Shown here piece by piece: positions 42,643-52,009 of a DNA stretch of 64,000 nucleotides (positions are counted from its first letter, which is position 1; every line of letters begins with the position of its first letter). This stretch comes from JACVRX01 sp035697245 (GTDB taxonomy: Bacteria; Actinomycetota; Actinomycetes; Jiangellales; Jiangellaceae): assembly GCA_035697245.1 (NCBI GenBank), contig DASSDH010000192.1:28142-92141 (forward strand), in the 5' to 3' direction. The notes under the pieces are model-generated. The model was given only the letters and a program-made list of their open reading frames with translations, had not been told where the DNA came from and made no database searches. Made by a program: the position numbers and the translations under genes.

Positions 42643-44434
42643 AGCGTCGGCAGAGCTCGACGAGGTGCACGACCGCGTCTGTCACCGGAACGTGGACGCG
42701 TTCTCCGCTGCGGCGGTCCTTGACCTCGATTGTGCCCTCGCCCAGCCCACGCCCGACAATCACGATCGTCGGGACCCCGATCAGCTCAGAGTCGGCGAAC
42801 TTCACCCCGGTCGAGACGTTTCTGCGGTCGTCGTACAGCACGCGGATCCCGGCCTCGTCCAAGTCGCTGGCGAGCCGATCGGCGGCCTGGAACACAGCGT
42901 CGTCGCGTCCCGCCGCGACGATCTGCACGTCGGCGGGAGCCACCTCACGAGGCCAGACCAAGCCGGCGTCGTCATGGGTCTGTTCGGCGATGGCCGCGAC
43001 CGCGCGGGACACCCCGATCCCGTAGGACCCCATGGTGACGGTGACGAGCGTGCCGGTCTCGTCGAGCACCTTGAGGTCCAGCGCCTCGGCGTACTTTCGG
43101 CCAAGCTGGAAGATGTGCCCGATCTCGATGCCACGCGCAAGCTCGAGTGGCCCTGAACCGTCCGGGGCAGGATCTCCGGCTCGGACCTCGGCGGCCTCCA
43201 CGGTGCCGTCGGCGGTGAAGTCTCGACCCGCCACCAGGTCGAAGACATGCCGACCCGGTGCGTTCGCTCCGGTGATCCACCGCGTCCCCTCGACCACCCT
43301 GGGGTCGAGCAGATATCGGATCTTCGCCGTGGCCTCGGCACCCAGGTATTGGCTCGCCTCGCCGGTCTCGAACGAGGCCGGCCCGATGTAGCCGCGAACG
43401 AGCGTCGGGTTACTGGCGAAGTCGGCGTCAGTGAACGGCTCGACCTCGGCGGGTTGCACCGCCGCCTCGAGCCGCCTGAGGTCGACTTCGCGGTCGCCGG
43501 GTATGCCGACGACCAGCGGCGTCCTTGTCCCGTCCGGCTGCCGCAGGGTCACCACGACGTTCTTCAACGTGTCGCCGGCATTCCAGCGCCGATCCGGCCT
43601 GGGGAATCGGTCGTTCGCGAGCGCGACAAGAGTCTCGATCGTCGGTGTGTCCGGGGTGTCCTCGACGTGGGCTGCCGGCACGTCCACCGATGCGACCGGG
43701 CCCGGCGCGGGAGTGACGACCGCCTCGACGTTCGCTGCATAGCCGCCCGGTGAGCGCACAAACGTGTCCTCACCGGTCTCGGCCGGCGCGAGGAACTCCT
43801 CGCTGGCGCTGCCACCCATGGCACCCGACGTCGCTGCCACGATGACGTAGTCGAGCCCGAGACGGTCGAAGATGCGGATGTAGGCCTGGCGATGCTTCTC
43901 GTAGGACCGCTGTTGGCCGGCGTCGTCGAGGTCGAAGGAGTAGGAGTCCTTCATCACGAACTCGCGCCCGCGCAGGATGCCAGCGCGGGGACGAGCCTCG
44001 TCGCGGTACTTGGTCTGAATCTGGTACAGCGACAGCGGCAGGTCCTTATAGGACGAGTACAAGTCCTTGACGAGCAGCGTGAACAGCTCCTCGTGGGTCG
44101 GCCCGAGCAGGTAGTCGCCGTCCTTGCGGTCGCGCAGTCGAAATATGCCATCGCCGTACTCGGTCCACCGGCCGGTCGCCTCGTACGGTTCGCGCGGGAT
44201 GAGGGCAGGGAAGTGCACCTCCTGCCCACCGGACCGGTCCATCTCCTCGCGGATCACCCGCTCGACGTTGCGAAGGACCCGATAGCCGAGGGGTAACCAG
44301 GAGAAGATGCCCGGCGCCACTCGGCGGATATAGCCGGCCCGTACCAGCAGCCGGTGACTGGGCACCTCCGCATCGACGGGGTCCTCGCGCAGGGTTCGCA
44401 GGAACAGCGTCGACATCCGCAGGATCACGCGCAT
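42641..44434 (-). CDS. proS: Prolyl-tRNA synthetase (bacterial type)
   Basis: The 597-residue class II synthetase has motif 1 YEATGRWTEYGD region, motif 2 TKYRDEARPRAGILRGREF with MKDSYSFDLD, the bacterial insertion editing domain (about residues 200-390), motif 3 YGIGVSRAVAAIAEQ and the anticodon-binding domain at the end. ATG 44434 (MRVILRMSTLFLRTL) fits the family better than ATG 44416. The CPxC-like pair seen in some relatives before AANVEAV is replaced by SPGG here. Confidence 0.95.
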   Translation of the reverse strand: MRVILRMSTLFLRTLREDPVDAEVPSHRLLVRAGYIRRVAPGIFSWLPLGYRVLRNVERVIREEMDRSGGQEVHFPALIPREPYEATGRWTEYGDGIFRLRDRKDGDYLLGPTHEELFTLLVKDLYSSYKDLPLSLYQIQTKYRDEARPRAGILRGREFVMKDSYSFDLDDAGQQRSYEKHRQAYIRIFDRLGLDYVIVAATSGAMGGSASEEFLAPAETGEDTFVRSPGGYAANVEAVVTPAPGPVASVDVPAAHVEDTPDTPTIETLVALANDRFPRPDRRWNAGDTLKNVVVTLRQPDGTRTPLVVGIPGDREVDLRRLEAAVQPAEVEPFTDADFASNPTLVRGYIGPASFETGEASQYLGAEATAKIRYLLDPRVVEGTRWITGANAPGRHVFDLVAGRDFTADGTVEAAEVRAGDPAPDGSGPLELARGIEIGHIFQLGRKYAEALDLKVLDETGTLVTVTMGSYGIGVSRAVAAIAEQTHDDAGLVWPREVAPADVQIVAAGRDDAVFQAADRLASDLDEAGIRVLYDDRRNVSTGVKFADSELIGVPTIVIVGRGLGEGTIEVKDRRSGERVHVPVTDAVVHLVELCRR

Positions 44435-44514
44435 CTCCGTCTCTGCAGTCAGGCCAGTTGACCGGCCGAGAATATCGGCGCCCCCTGGGCGGGGTCGTGC
44501 GGGTTTCCCCGCTG

Positions 44515-45696
44515 CTACTGGCGCAGCAACTCGAGGCCGGTCGTGTCCCCTCGGCTGGTCACAACCTCGGTGGTCCGTGTCAACGCCTGCTCGAGCCGGG
44601 CGACGGTCGTCGTACCGGTCTGGCCACTGACGATCGCCGCCGGGACGACGAGCACTTCGACTGGCGGCTCGTAGGTCTGGTATAGAGGCAGGTATTCCGC
44701 CGTGGTGACGGCAAACCGGCCGGTCGACAGATCTTCGATGAAAGTAAAGCGCGTCAGCAGGCCCTCGGACTTGGGTCCTTGCGGCTCGGCATGGTTGGCC
44801 ATCAGGTTGCCCATGCCATAGACCACCCACTTCCCTCCGATGTTCTCGATCGGCTGGACGACATGGGCGTGATGACCCAGGAGGAGGTCGATGTCCGGTG
44901 CCCCGATGAGCCGCGGCGCCACCTCTGCCTGCTGGGAGTTGGGATCGTGGTCGTACTCGGTCCCCCAGTGCAGGGCGACGACGACGACCTCGGCCCCCCG
45001 CTGCCGCGCCGTGGCCGCGTCGGCCAGGATCTCCTGTTCGTCGATCTCGTTGGCCCAGAACGTCTCGCTGGCCGGGTACGGGATCCCATTGAAGCCGTAT
45101 GTGTAGGAGAGCAGACCAACCTTGACCGGGCCTTCGGTGGTCTCGACGTCGACTATCGTCGTCTGCTCGGCCTCCGACGGTGTCCGAGCCGACCCGGTAT
45201 GGGCAATTCCCGCGGCGTCGAGCGCGTCCAGAGTCCTCGTCACACCTCCCGCTCCCTGGTCGAAGGTGTGGTTGGACGCGGTGCTGCAGGCGTCGTAGCC
45301 ACTGGCATCCAGTGCGGACACCACCTGTGGCGGTCCGGAGAACGTCGGATACCCCTCATACGGGCCATCGGCGGGAGCGAGCGGCACTTCGAGATGACAG
45401 ATCGCCAGGTCGGCCTCGGAGACGATCGGCGCGATGTGCGCAAGTTGTGGCGTGAAGTCGAGGACGCCGTTGCCCGTCTCGGCGGCATCGCGCTCAGCCT
45501 GCCGCCACAGCCGCTCATGGAGGAGAACGTCGCCGGTGCCGACCAGGGTGAACGTCCGAGGCTCCGGCGTGGGAGTAGGCGTGGGTGTCGGCGTTTCGGT
45601 AAGCGCCGGCGCAGGCTCGGTAGCCGGTTCGCTTCCTCCCGTGCACGCGGCGAGCACGAGGGCGGCGGCAGCGACGACGGACATCCGGCCTTTCAC
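44515..45696 (-). CDS. CapA-family metallophosphatase-like lipoprotein
   Basis: The 393-residue protein starts with a lipoprotein signal (VVAAAALVLAACTGG), a Thr/Pro repeat linker (TETPTPTPTPTPEP), then a CapA/PgsA-type metallophosphatase fold: VGTGDVLLHERL, ADLAICHLEVPLAP, ASNHTFDQG, VVVALHWGTEY and LLLGHHAHVVQPIE with its metal-binding residues. CapA proteins take part in poly-gamma-glutamate or envelope polymer systems; the substrate here is unknown and no capBC genes are adjacent. Start GTG 45696. It is 80 nt after proS. Confidence 0.9.
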   Translation of the reverse strand: MKGRMSVVAAAALVLAACTGGSEPATEPAPALTETPTPTPTPTPEPRTFTLVGTGDVLLHERLWRQAERDAAETGNGVLDFTPQLAHIAPIVSEADLAICHLEVPLAPADGPYEGYPTFSGPPQVVSALDASGYDACSTASNHTFDQGAGGVTRTLDALDAAGIAHTGSARTPSEAEQTTIVDVETTEGPVKVGLLSYTYGFNGIPYPASETFWANEIDEQEILADAATARQRGAEVVVVALHWGTEYDHDPNSQQAEVAPRLIGAPDIDLLLGHHAHVVQPIENIGGKWVVYGMGNLMANHAEPQGPKSEGLLTRFTFIEDLSTGRFAVTTAEYLPLYQTYEPPVEVLVVPAAIVSGQTGTTTVARLEQALTRTTEVVTSRGDTTGLELLRQ

Positions 45697-45761
45697 CGGG
45701 ACAGTGTGCGCTAAGGCAGTCGCCGTCCCCGAAGTGACTCACCACAGATTCGAGGCTGCGG

Positions 45762-46610
45762 TCAGAACAGCACTGTCGCGAACTCCCCGATCTGGCGGAA
45801 TCCCACCCGCCGGTAGGCGGATCGGGCTGGCAGGTTGTAGTCGTTGACGTAGAGGGTGACAACGGGAGCAATTCTGGCCAGTGCATGTTCGACGACAGCC
45901 GCCATGCCGGGCGCGCACAATCCTTCGCCACGCCGATCGGGCCGTACCCAGACGCCTTGTACCTGGCAGGCAGACGGAGTGGCCGCGCCGATCTCCGCCT
46001 TGAACACCACCTCACCGTCCTCGAACCGGGCAAAGGCCCGCCCGGAAGAGACCAGCTCGGCCACGCGCGCACGGTAATGGGCCCCACCGTCCCTGCCGAC
46101 CGGTGAGACGCCGACTTCTTCGGTGAACATGGCGATGCAGGCAGGCAGCACGGTGTCGATCTCGTGCGGCCACACTCTGCGCACCAGCGGGTCGACGGGT
46201 ATGCGAGGTCGATCGGGAATGGCGAGCAGCGGCTGGTGTGGTCGCACCTCCCGCGGCGAGTCCCAGTGGGAACGGAGCAGATCCCACATCGTCAGCACGG
46301 CGTCGGCCGGCCCGAGTATGGACGAGCAGCGTCGGGGCTTGCTGGCCGCCAAGCCGGCAAAGCCACGGGCGGCCTCCGCTGACGCTACGACCGGCACCAG
46401 ATTGGCCCCGAAGTAGCAAAGCGAGACCAGCTGGCCGGCCTCGCGATATCCCCACAGTTCGCCGCCCAGCTGGTTAGGCGCGAGTCCGGACGACTGCACT
46501 CGAGACGCGACGAAGACGTCGGACACCGGGTCGCGGGCGAGCAGATCGAGCACCTCCGGCAGGTCGGCCGGTCGCAACGACCCCACAGCCGCGGTCGTCG
46601 TCCTCAGCAC
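45762..46610 (-). CDS. DUF4081/GNAT N-acetyltransferase
   Basis: The 282-residue protein has an N-terminal DUF4081-like half (LPEVLDLLARDPVSDVFVAS, GYREAGQLVSLCYFGANLVP) and a C-terminal GNAT domain with acetyl-CoA loop VRPDRRGEGLCAPGM and NDYNLPARSAYRRVGF. A GNAT gene of this type lies next to ispG in M. tuberculosis as I recall. The substrate is unknown. It follows ispG by 14 nt on the same strand. Confidence 0.85.
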   Translation of the reverse strand: MLRTTTAAVGSLRPADLPEVLDLLARDPVSDVFVASRVQSSGLAPNQLGGELWGYREAGQLVSLCYFGANLVPVVASAEAARGFAGLAASKPRRCSSILGPADAVLTMWDLLRSHWDSPREVRPHQPLLAIPDRPRIPVDPLVRRVWPHEIDTVLPACIAMFTEEVGVSPVGRDGGAHYRARVAELVSSGRAFARFEDGEVVFKAEIGAATPSACQVQGVWVRPDRRGEGLCAPGMAAVVEHALARIAPVVTLYVNDYNLPARSAYRRVGFRQIGEFATVLF

Positions 46611-46624
46611 ACCCGTTCTCCCAG

Positions 46625-47788
46625 TCAGCTGACGGACACCTGAGGGGGACCAGACGCGACGCCAGCGGCCTCCAGTTCCGAAGCGATCCGCATGGCCTCG
46701 TCGATCAACGTCTCGACGATCTGCGCCTCGGGCACCGTCTTGACGACCTCGCCCTTGACGAAGATCTGGCCCTTCCCGTTGCCCGACGCCACGCCGAGGT
46801 CGGCTTCGCGAGCCTCGCCCGGACCGTTGACGACGCAGCCCATGACGGCGACCCGGAGCGGCACCTCCAGGCCCTCCAGGCCTGCGGTCACCCGGTCAGC
46901 AAGGGTGTAGACGTCGACCTGAGCCCGCCCGCACGACGGGCAGGACACGATCTCCAGTTTGCGTTCGCGGAGGTTGAGCGACTGCAGAATCTGCAGGCCG
47001 ACCTTCACCTCCTCGACCGGAGGTGCGGACAGCGACACCCGGATGGTGTCGCCGATCCCCTTGGACAGTAGCGCGCCGAAGGCGACGGCGGACTTGACCG
47101 TGCCCTGGAACGCCGGGCCAGCCTCGGTGACGCCGAGGTGCAGCGGCCAGTCGCCGCGTGCGGCCAGCAGCTCATAGGCACGCACCATCACGACCGGGTC
47201 GTGGTGCTTGACCGAGATCTTGAAGTCGTGGAAGTCGTGCTCCTCGAACAGCGACGCCTCCCACACCGCGGACTCGACCAGCGCCTCGGGAGTCGCCTTG
47301 CCGTACTTCTCCAGCAGTCGCGGGTCGAGCGAGCCGGCGTTGACACCGATCCGGATCGACACCCTTGCCTCGGCTGCTGCCCGGGCGATCGCCGCCACCT
47401 GGTCGTCGAACTTGCGGATGTTGCCGGGGTTCACCCGCACGCCGGCACATCCGGCGTCGATCGCGGCAAACACGTACTTCGGTTGGAAGTGGATGTCGGC
47501 GATCACTGGGATCTGCGACTTACGGGCGATCGCCGGCAACGCGTCCGCGTCGTCCTGGCTGGGAACGGCTACCCGGACGATGTCGCAGCCGGTGGCGGTG
47601 AGCTCGGCGATCTGCTGCAACGTCGCATCGATGTCGGGGGTCGGCGTGGTCGTCATCGACTGCACACTGATGGGCGCGTCGCCGCCCACCTCGACCTTGC
47701 CGACGCGGATCTTGCGGGAAACCCGGCGAGGAGAAAGGACAGGGGCCGGCATGTCGGGCATGCCGAGGGCAACGCTCATGGCGTCCAT
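46625..47788 (-). CDS. ispG: (E)-4-hydroxy-3-methylbut-2-enyl-diphosphate synthase
   Basis: IspG converts MEcPP to HMBPP in the MEP isoprenoid pathway using a 4Fe-4S cluster. The 387-residue protein has the barrel motif QSMTTTPTPDIDATLQQI, ADIHFQPKYVF, VRVNPGNIRKF and the C-terminal cluster residues CPSCGR and MGCVVNGPGEA. The MEP gene dxr lies two genes upstream, with the site-2 protease between. Confidence 0.96.
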   Translation of the reverse strand: MDAMSVALGMPDMPAPVLSPRRVSRKIRVGKVEVGGDAPISVQSMTTTPTPDIDATLQQIAELTATGCDIVRVAVPSQDDADALPAIARKSQIPVIADIHFQPKYVFAAIDAGCAGVRVNPGNIRKFDDQVAAIARAAAEARVSIRIGVNAGSLDPRLLEKYGKATPEALVESAVWEASLFEEHDFHDFKISVKHHDPVVMVRAYELLAARGDWPLHLGVTEAGPAFQGTVKSAVAFGALLSKGIGDTIRVSLSAPPVEEVKVGLQILQSLNLRERKLEIVSCPSCGRAQVDVYTLADRVTAGLEGLEVPLRVAVMGCVVNGPGEAREADLGVASGNGKGQIFVKGEVVKTVPEAQIVETLIDEAMRIASELEAAGVASGPPQVSVS

Positions 47789-47800
47789 TCTCGCGGTCCG

Positions 47801-49135
47801 TCAGCCGGACAGACGGACCGGGTTGACGATATCGGCGTAGAGCAGCAGGGCGCTCATGCCGATGAGGACGGCTGCGACTCCATAGGCGAGGGGGAGCGCC
47901 TTGGCGACATCGACGGGCTTCGGCTTCGGTCCGCCAGTCACTTTGGCGTAGCTGAGCTTGATGCCCTCCCAGATCGCGCCCGCCGCGTGGCCGCCGTCGA
48001 GCGGCAGCAGTGGGATCAGGTTGAACAGCGCGATCGCCATGTTGAAGCTCGCCAGCAGGAGGACGAAGGTGGCGACCCGGGCGTCCATCTCGACCTCGGC
48101 GGTCGCGATCTCACCGCCGATCCGACCTGCGCCGACGATTCCGATGGGCCCGGTGAGGTCCCGCTCCTCACCGCCGAAGGCGGCGTGCCAAACGCCGACC
48201 ATCTTCTGAGGGATCGAGACGACGGCTGTGGCCGTCTGTCCGGTGAAGTCGCCCAGCCAGGTCACGGCGCCGCCGATGTCTTCGGGCACGAACTCCTGTG
48301 TCGGGGCGATTCCGAGGAAGCCGACGGTAACGAGCTCGTCTGTGGCTTGGCGGTTGCCGTCCTCGTCGGCTGCCTCGAGGGCCTGCCGTTCCGTCGTAAT
48401 GAGGATCGGTGTCAGGGTCAGTTGCTGACCGTTTCGTTCGACGACGACGTCGACCGCTCCGGCTTGGTGGTCACGGATCAAGTCCTGGGCGGCGCTCCAC
48501 GACGTCACGGGCTCGCCGTCGAAGGAAACCAATCTGTCTCCTGGCCGGAACCCCGCCCCGGCAGCCGGCGTCTCCGGGTCGGTCGAGGTGCACGGCCGGT
48601 TGCCGTCGGCGACCGGGATGACGCACGCCGACACCTCGCTCACGACCGGTCGAAGCTCGGGCTCGGTAGGATTGCCGTAGATCATCAGCACGGCGCCGGC
48701 CAGCACGGCCGCGATGAGGACGTTCATGGCGGGGCCGCCGAGCATCACGACCAGCTTCTTCCACCACGCCTTGCGGTAGAAGACCCGGTCCTCGTCACCG
48801 GGCTTGATCTCCTCCTTCGACGCTCGGCGCGCGTCCTCGATCAGGGCCTGGAACGGCCCGGTGCTGGCCCGCCGCAAGTGCCGCGGGTCGTCACCTGGCT
48901 CCGGCGGGAACATGCCGACCATGCGCACGTAACCGCCCAGCGGAATGGCTTTGAACCCGTACTCCGTTTCGCCCCGGTGGCGCGACCACACCGTCCGGCC
49001 GAAGCCCACCATGTACTGGCTCACCTTGACGCCGAACAGTTTCGCCGGCACCAGGTGGCCGATCTCGTGTAACGCGATCGAGAGCAGCAACCCGACGGCG
49101 AAGGCCAGGATGCCCAGGACGGTCAGCCAGTCCAC
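47801..49135 (-). CDS. Site-2 protease, RseP/Rip1 type (M50)
   Basis: The 444-residue membrane metalloprotease has HEIGH at His23-Glu24-His27 in the first membrane segment, a PDZ domain (GAGFRPGDRLVSFDGEPV), and the C-terminal metal motif NLIPLLPLDGGH. It would cleave membrane-anchored anti-sigma factors. The order dxr-M50 protease-ispG is the conserved actinobacterial arrangement that contains Rip1. The 14-nt gap to dxr suggests one transcript. Confidence 0.94.
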   Translation of the reverse strand: MDWLTVLGILAFAVGLLLSIALHEIGHLVPAKLFGVKVSQYMVGFGRTVWSRHRGETEYGFKAIPLGGYVRMVGMFPPEPGDDPRHLRRASTGPFQALIEDARRASKEEIKPGDEDRVFYRKAWWKKLVVMLGGPAMNVLIAAVLAGAVLMIYGNPTEPELRPVVSEVSACVIPVADGNRPCTSTDPETPAAGAGFRPGDRLVSFDGEPVTSWSAAQDLIRDHQAGAVDVVVERNGQQLTLTPILITTERQALEAADEDGNRQATDELVTVGFLGIAPTQEFVPEDIGGAVTWLGDFTGQTATAVVSIPQKMVGVWHAAFGGEERDLTGPIGIVGAGRIGGEIATAEVEMDARVATFVLLLASFNMAIALFNLIPLLPLDGGHAAGAIWEGIKLSYAKVTGGPKPKPVDVAKALPLAYGVAAVLIGMSALLLYADIVNPVRLSG

Positions 49136-49149
49136 CTACCCGCTCGCAT

Positions 49150-50349
49150 TCATCGTCGAAGCACCTCGCGGGCGCGCTGGCGCGCCCAGGTCTCGGCAGC
49201 AAGAACGTCCTCGATGCTCTCGACGTTCCCGGTAGCCCCGGCGCCGACATGTTCGGAGACCACCTCCGCGACGGTGTCCACGATGCCGAGAAAGGGCAGC
49301 CGTCGGTCCAGAAACGCGGCAACGCACTCCTCGTCCGCCGCGTTGAAGACAGCTGGGGCGGTCCCTCCCAGGGCGCCGACCTCCCGGGCCAGCGCCACGG
49401 CGGGAAACGCCTCGTCGTCGAGCGGCAAGAACTGCCACGTCTGGGCACTCGTCCAATCGCACGCCAAGGCCGCCGCTTCGACCCGGTCCGGCCAGGCCAG
49501 CCCGAGGGCGATCGGGAGCCGCATGTCCGGCGGGCTCGCCTGCGCGAGCGTCGAGCCGTCGGTGAACTCGACCATCGAGTGCACGATCGACTGAGGATGC
49601 ACAATCACCTCGATGGCATCGAACGGTATCCCGAACAGCAGATGCGCCTCGATGACCTCCAAGCCCTTGTTGACCAACGTGGCGGAGTTCACGGTGACGA
49701 GCGGCCCCATGTCCCAGGTCGGATGGGTCAGCGCCTGCTCCGGAGTGATGCCACCGAGCGTGTCGCGCGCGCGGCCACGGAACGGCCCGCCGCTTGCGGT
49801 GAGGATCAGCCGGCTGACTTCGTCCCGGCGTCCGCCTCGCAGGCACTGGGCGAGGGCCGAGTGCTCCGAGTCGACGGGGATGATCTGCCCGGGCCGTGCT
49901 GCTGCCACGACCAGCGGCCCACCCACGATCAGCGACTCCTTGTTGGCGAGCGCGAGCTTTCGCCCCGCGCCGAGCGCCGCGAGCGTCGGCCGAAGTCCAA
50001 TCGAACCCGTGATGGCGTTCAGGACCACGTCGCACTCGACGGTGGCGATCTCCGTTGCGGCGTCCGGACCGGCCAACACCTTCGGCACCGGGTACTCCCC
50101 CGCGCTGAAGCCGCGGTGCTGTGCCTCGGCGTAGAACGCCAGTAGCAGGTCCTCCACCGCCCCGGCCTTCGCGACCGCCACGACATCGACGCCGAGATCG
50201 AGGGCTTGGGCTGCGAGCATGCCCGGGTCCGAACCACCTGCGGCGAGGCCGACGGCCCGGAACTTGTCAGGATTGCGCTTCACGATGTCGACCGTCTGGG
50301 TGCCGACCGAGCCGGTGGAGCCGAGGATCACGACCTCGCGGAGCGCCAT
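49150..50349 (-). CDS. dxr: 1-deoxy-D-xylulose 5-phosphate reductoisomerase
   Basis: The 399-residue protein has the NADPH loop VVILGSTGSVGTQTVDIV, ALANKESLIVGG, the metal-binding IIPVDSEHSAL, LTASGGPFRG and MRLPIALGLAWPDR. It is the first committed step of the MEP pathway. ATG 50349 follows GAGGAG at 9 nt; the longer upstream frame is not family-like. It diverges from the CHRD gene across a 91-nt gap that must hold both promoters. Confidence 0.96.
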   Translation of the reverse strand: MALREVVILGSTGSVGTQTVDIVKRNPDKFRAVGLAAGGSDPGMLAAQALDLGVDVVAVAKAGAVEDLLLAFYAEAQHRGFSAGEYPVPKVLAGPDAATEIATVECDVVLNAITGSIGLRPTLAALGAGRKLALANKESLIVGGPLVVAAARPGQIIPVDSEHSALAQCLRGGRRDEVSRLILTASGGPFRGRARDTLGGITPEQALTHPTWDMGPLVTVNSATLVNKGLEVIEAHLLFGIPFDAIEVIVHPQSIVHSMVEFTDGSTLAQASPPDMRLPIALGLAWPDRVEAAALACDWTSAQTWQFLPLDDEAFPAVALAREVGALGGTAPAVFNAADEECVAAFLDRRLPFLGIVDTVAEVVSEHVGAGATGNVESIEDVLAAETWARQRAREVLRR

Positions 50350-50440
50350 GCCGTCATTCTCCTCTTCTCGTTGAACCAACGGCCGTTCTGATACGTGTCC
50401 GCACATGACCGGATCTGACCCTGGGCGGGAGGCCTCAGCG

Positions 50441-50989
50441 ATGAATCGACGTTGGCGAAGAGCACTTACCGTCGGTGCCGCGGCGGCGGTGATTGTCGGC
50501 GGGACAGTCGCTGTCGCCAGTGGCGACGACGGCAGTGTTGGACGCAGCGCGTTCAACGAACAGCTCAGTGGTTACCAGGAGGACCCATCGGTGCTGTCGA
50601 CGACGGGTAACGGTGAGTTCCGGGCCCAGATCGACTCCTCCGGTCAGCAGATCTCGTACACGCTGCGCTACTCGGCGCTCGAGGGCAACGTATTGCAGGC
50701 GCACATCCACCTCGGTGGACGGCATCAAAGCGGCGGTATCAGCGCGTTCCTGTGTACGAACCTCGGCAACGGACCGGCCGGCACGCAGACGTGCCCGGCA
50801 GCGCCGGCCACCATCGAGGGCGTCATCACGCCGGCCGACGTCGTCGGTCCGGCCATGCAGGGCATCACCGCTGGCCAGTTCGACGAGCTGGTTCGCGCGA
50901 TCCGGGCGGGTGCGACATATGTCAACGTCCACAGCTCGCTCTACGAAGGCGGCGAGATCCGGGCGCAACTCGGCGACCACGCTCACTGA
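50441..50989 (+). CDS. Secreted CHRD domain protein
   Basis: The 182-residue protein has an Arg-rich signal peptide (RRWRRALTVGAAAAVIVGG) and a CHRD domain: FNEQLSGYQEDPSVLSTTGN, YTLRYSALEGNVLQAHIHLG, FLCTNLGNGPAGTQTCPAAP and YVNVHSSLYEGGEIRAQLG. CHRD domains occur in chordin and in many secreted bacterial proteins; their role is unknown. ATG 50441 with GGGAGG 8 nt upstream is preferred over ATG 50405. A perfect hairpin follows the gene. Confidence 0.88.
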   Translation: MNRRWRRALTVGAAAAVIVGGTVAVASGDDGSVGRSAFNEQLSGYQEDPSVLSTTGNGEFRAQIDSSGQQISYTLRYSALEGNVLQAHIHLGGRHQSGGISAFLCTNLGNGPAGTQTCPAAPATIEGVITPADVVGPAMQGITAGQFDELVRAIRAGATYVNVHSSLYEGGEIRAQLGDHAH

Positions 50990-51026
50990 CCGGGGGGAAG
51001 GACAACCGCGGGGGGCGGGAGTCCCG

Positions 51027-51070
51027 CTCGACGTTCCCGCTCTGGTCTATTCCAGGGCGGGAACGTCGAG
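51027..51070. terminator. Bidirectional hairpin terminator between CHRD and LD-carboxypeptidase genes
   Basis: CTCGACGTTCCCGC (51027-51040) and GCGGGAACGTCGAG (51057-51070) are a perfect 14-bp inverted repeat, extended by CTGG/CCAG inside. The loop contains the stop codon of the minus-strand gene, so the stem also encodes its last residues. It is 37 nt after the CHRD stop and can serve both convergent genes. Confidence 0.75.
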
Positions 51071-52009
51071 TGTCAGGGCAGCGGTGTTGGTGTCCGGGTC
51101 GGCCTCGAGGGTGGCAGGAACCCCCAGCGGGACCGTCAGCGAGGTTCGGCCGTGACCGAAGCCCAGTTCCCACACGATCGGCACGCCGAGCCCGCCCAGA
51201 CGGTCCAGCACCATTGCCCGGAGCAGGTCGGGCGGACCACAGCCGAACAGCGATCCGATGGCGATTCCGGCGACGCCGTCCAGCCATCGGCTGCGCAGCA
51301 GATGAGTGAGCATCCGATCCAACCGGTACGGCTCCTCCGCGACGTCCTCCAGCAGCAGGATTCCGCCATGAGAATTGGGTCGCCCGGTCGGGGTCCCGAC
51401 CGCACCAGCCAGCAGGGTCAGGCATCCACCCACCGTCACGCCGTGTGCCGTTCCCGGCACGAGAGCTTCGGCCGTCGGTGATGTGAGAGTCTGCACCGAC
51501 TCCGGCTCGAACAACGTCCTGCGGAACAACTCGGCCGTCAGGTCGTCGGTAACAAACACCTGCGCGGCCACCATCGGCGAATGCAGCGTGACAACGTTCA
51601 CGTTGATCGCGAACGCCTCGTGCAGCGCAGTGACGTCGCTGTACCCGGCGAACACCTTGGGCCCGGCAGTCCGCATGGCCGGCCAGTCGATCAGCTCGAG
51701 GATACGCTCGGCGCCGTAGCCACCGCGGGCGCAGACGACACCCGTAACGGAGGGATCCAGCCACGCGGCCTGCAGGTCCGACGCCCGGCTCAGGTCGTCG
51801 CCCGCGAGGTAGGCAAACCGGTCGTCGACACCTTTCACGTGTGGTCCAACCATGACCTCGAGGCCCCACCCGCGCAGGATGGCGCAGCCCTTCGCCAGCC
51901 GGTCCGCACGTACCGGGCCGCTCGGGGCGACAACCGCGACCCGGTCTCCCGTCCGAAGCCGGCTGGGACGGCTGAGCGCCCGGATCCGCCCGGCGTCGTC
52001 AGTGCGCAA
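51047..52009 (-). CDS. S66 family LD-carboxypeptidase
   Basis: The 320-residue protein has the LdcA pattern: VAVVAPSGPV, the nucleophile Ser124 in AGYSDVTALH, GGILLLEDVAEEPYRLDRM with the catalytic Glu region, and GFGHGRTSLTVPLG with the catalytic His. S66 enzymes cut the L-D peptide bond in muropeptides during wall recycling, or related substrates. The start is TTG 52009, overlapping the end of the aldehyde dehydrogenase gene by 11 nt. Its last codons form part of a terminator stem. Confidence 0.92.
   Translation of the reverse strand: MRTDDAGRIRALSRPSRLRTGDRVAVVAPSGPVRADRLAKGCAILRGWGLEVMVGPHVKGVDDRFAYLAGDDLSRASDLQAAWLDPSVTGVVCARGGYGAERILELIDWPAMRTAGPKVFAGYSDVTALHEAFAINVNVVTLHSPMVAAQVFVTDDLTAELFRRTLFEPESVQTLTSPTAEALVPGTAHGVTVGGCLTLLAGAVGTPTGRPNSHGGILLLEDVAEEPYRLDRMLTHLLRSRWLDGVAGIAIGSLFGCGPPDLLRAMVLDRLGGLGVPIVWELGFGHGRTSLTVPLGVPATLEADPDTNTAALTLDVPALE

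Noticed and set aside
45555..45605. Short tandem repeat in the CapA-like gene
   Set aside because: It simply encodes the Thr-Pro linker after the lipoprotein signal.
47138..49072. 644-codon plus-strand open frame opposite ispG and the site-2 protease
   Set aside because: Antisense shadow of two clear genes.
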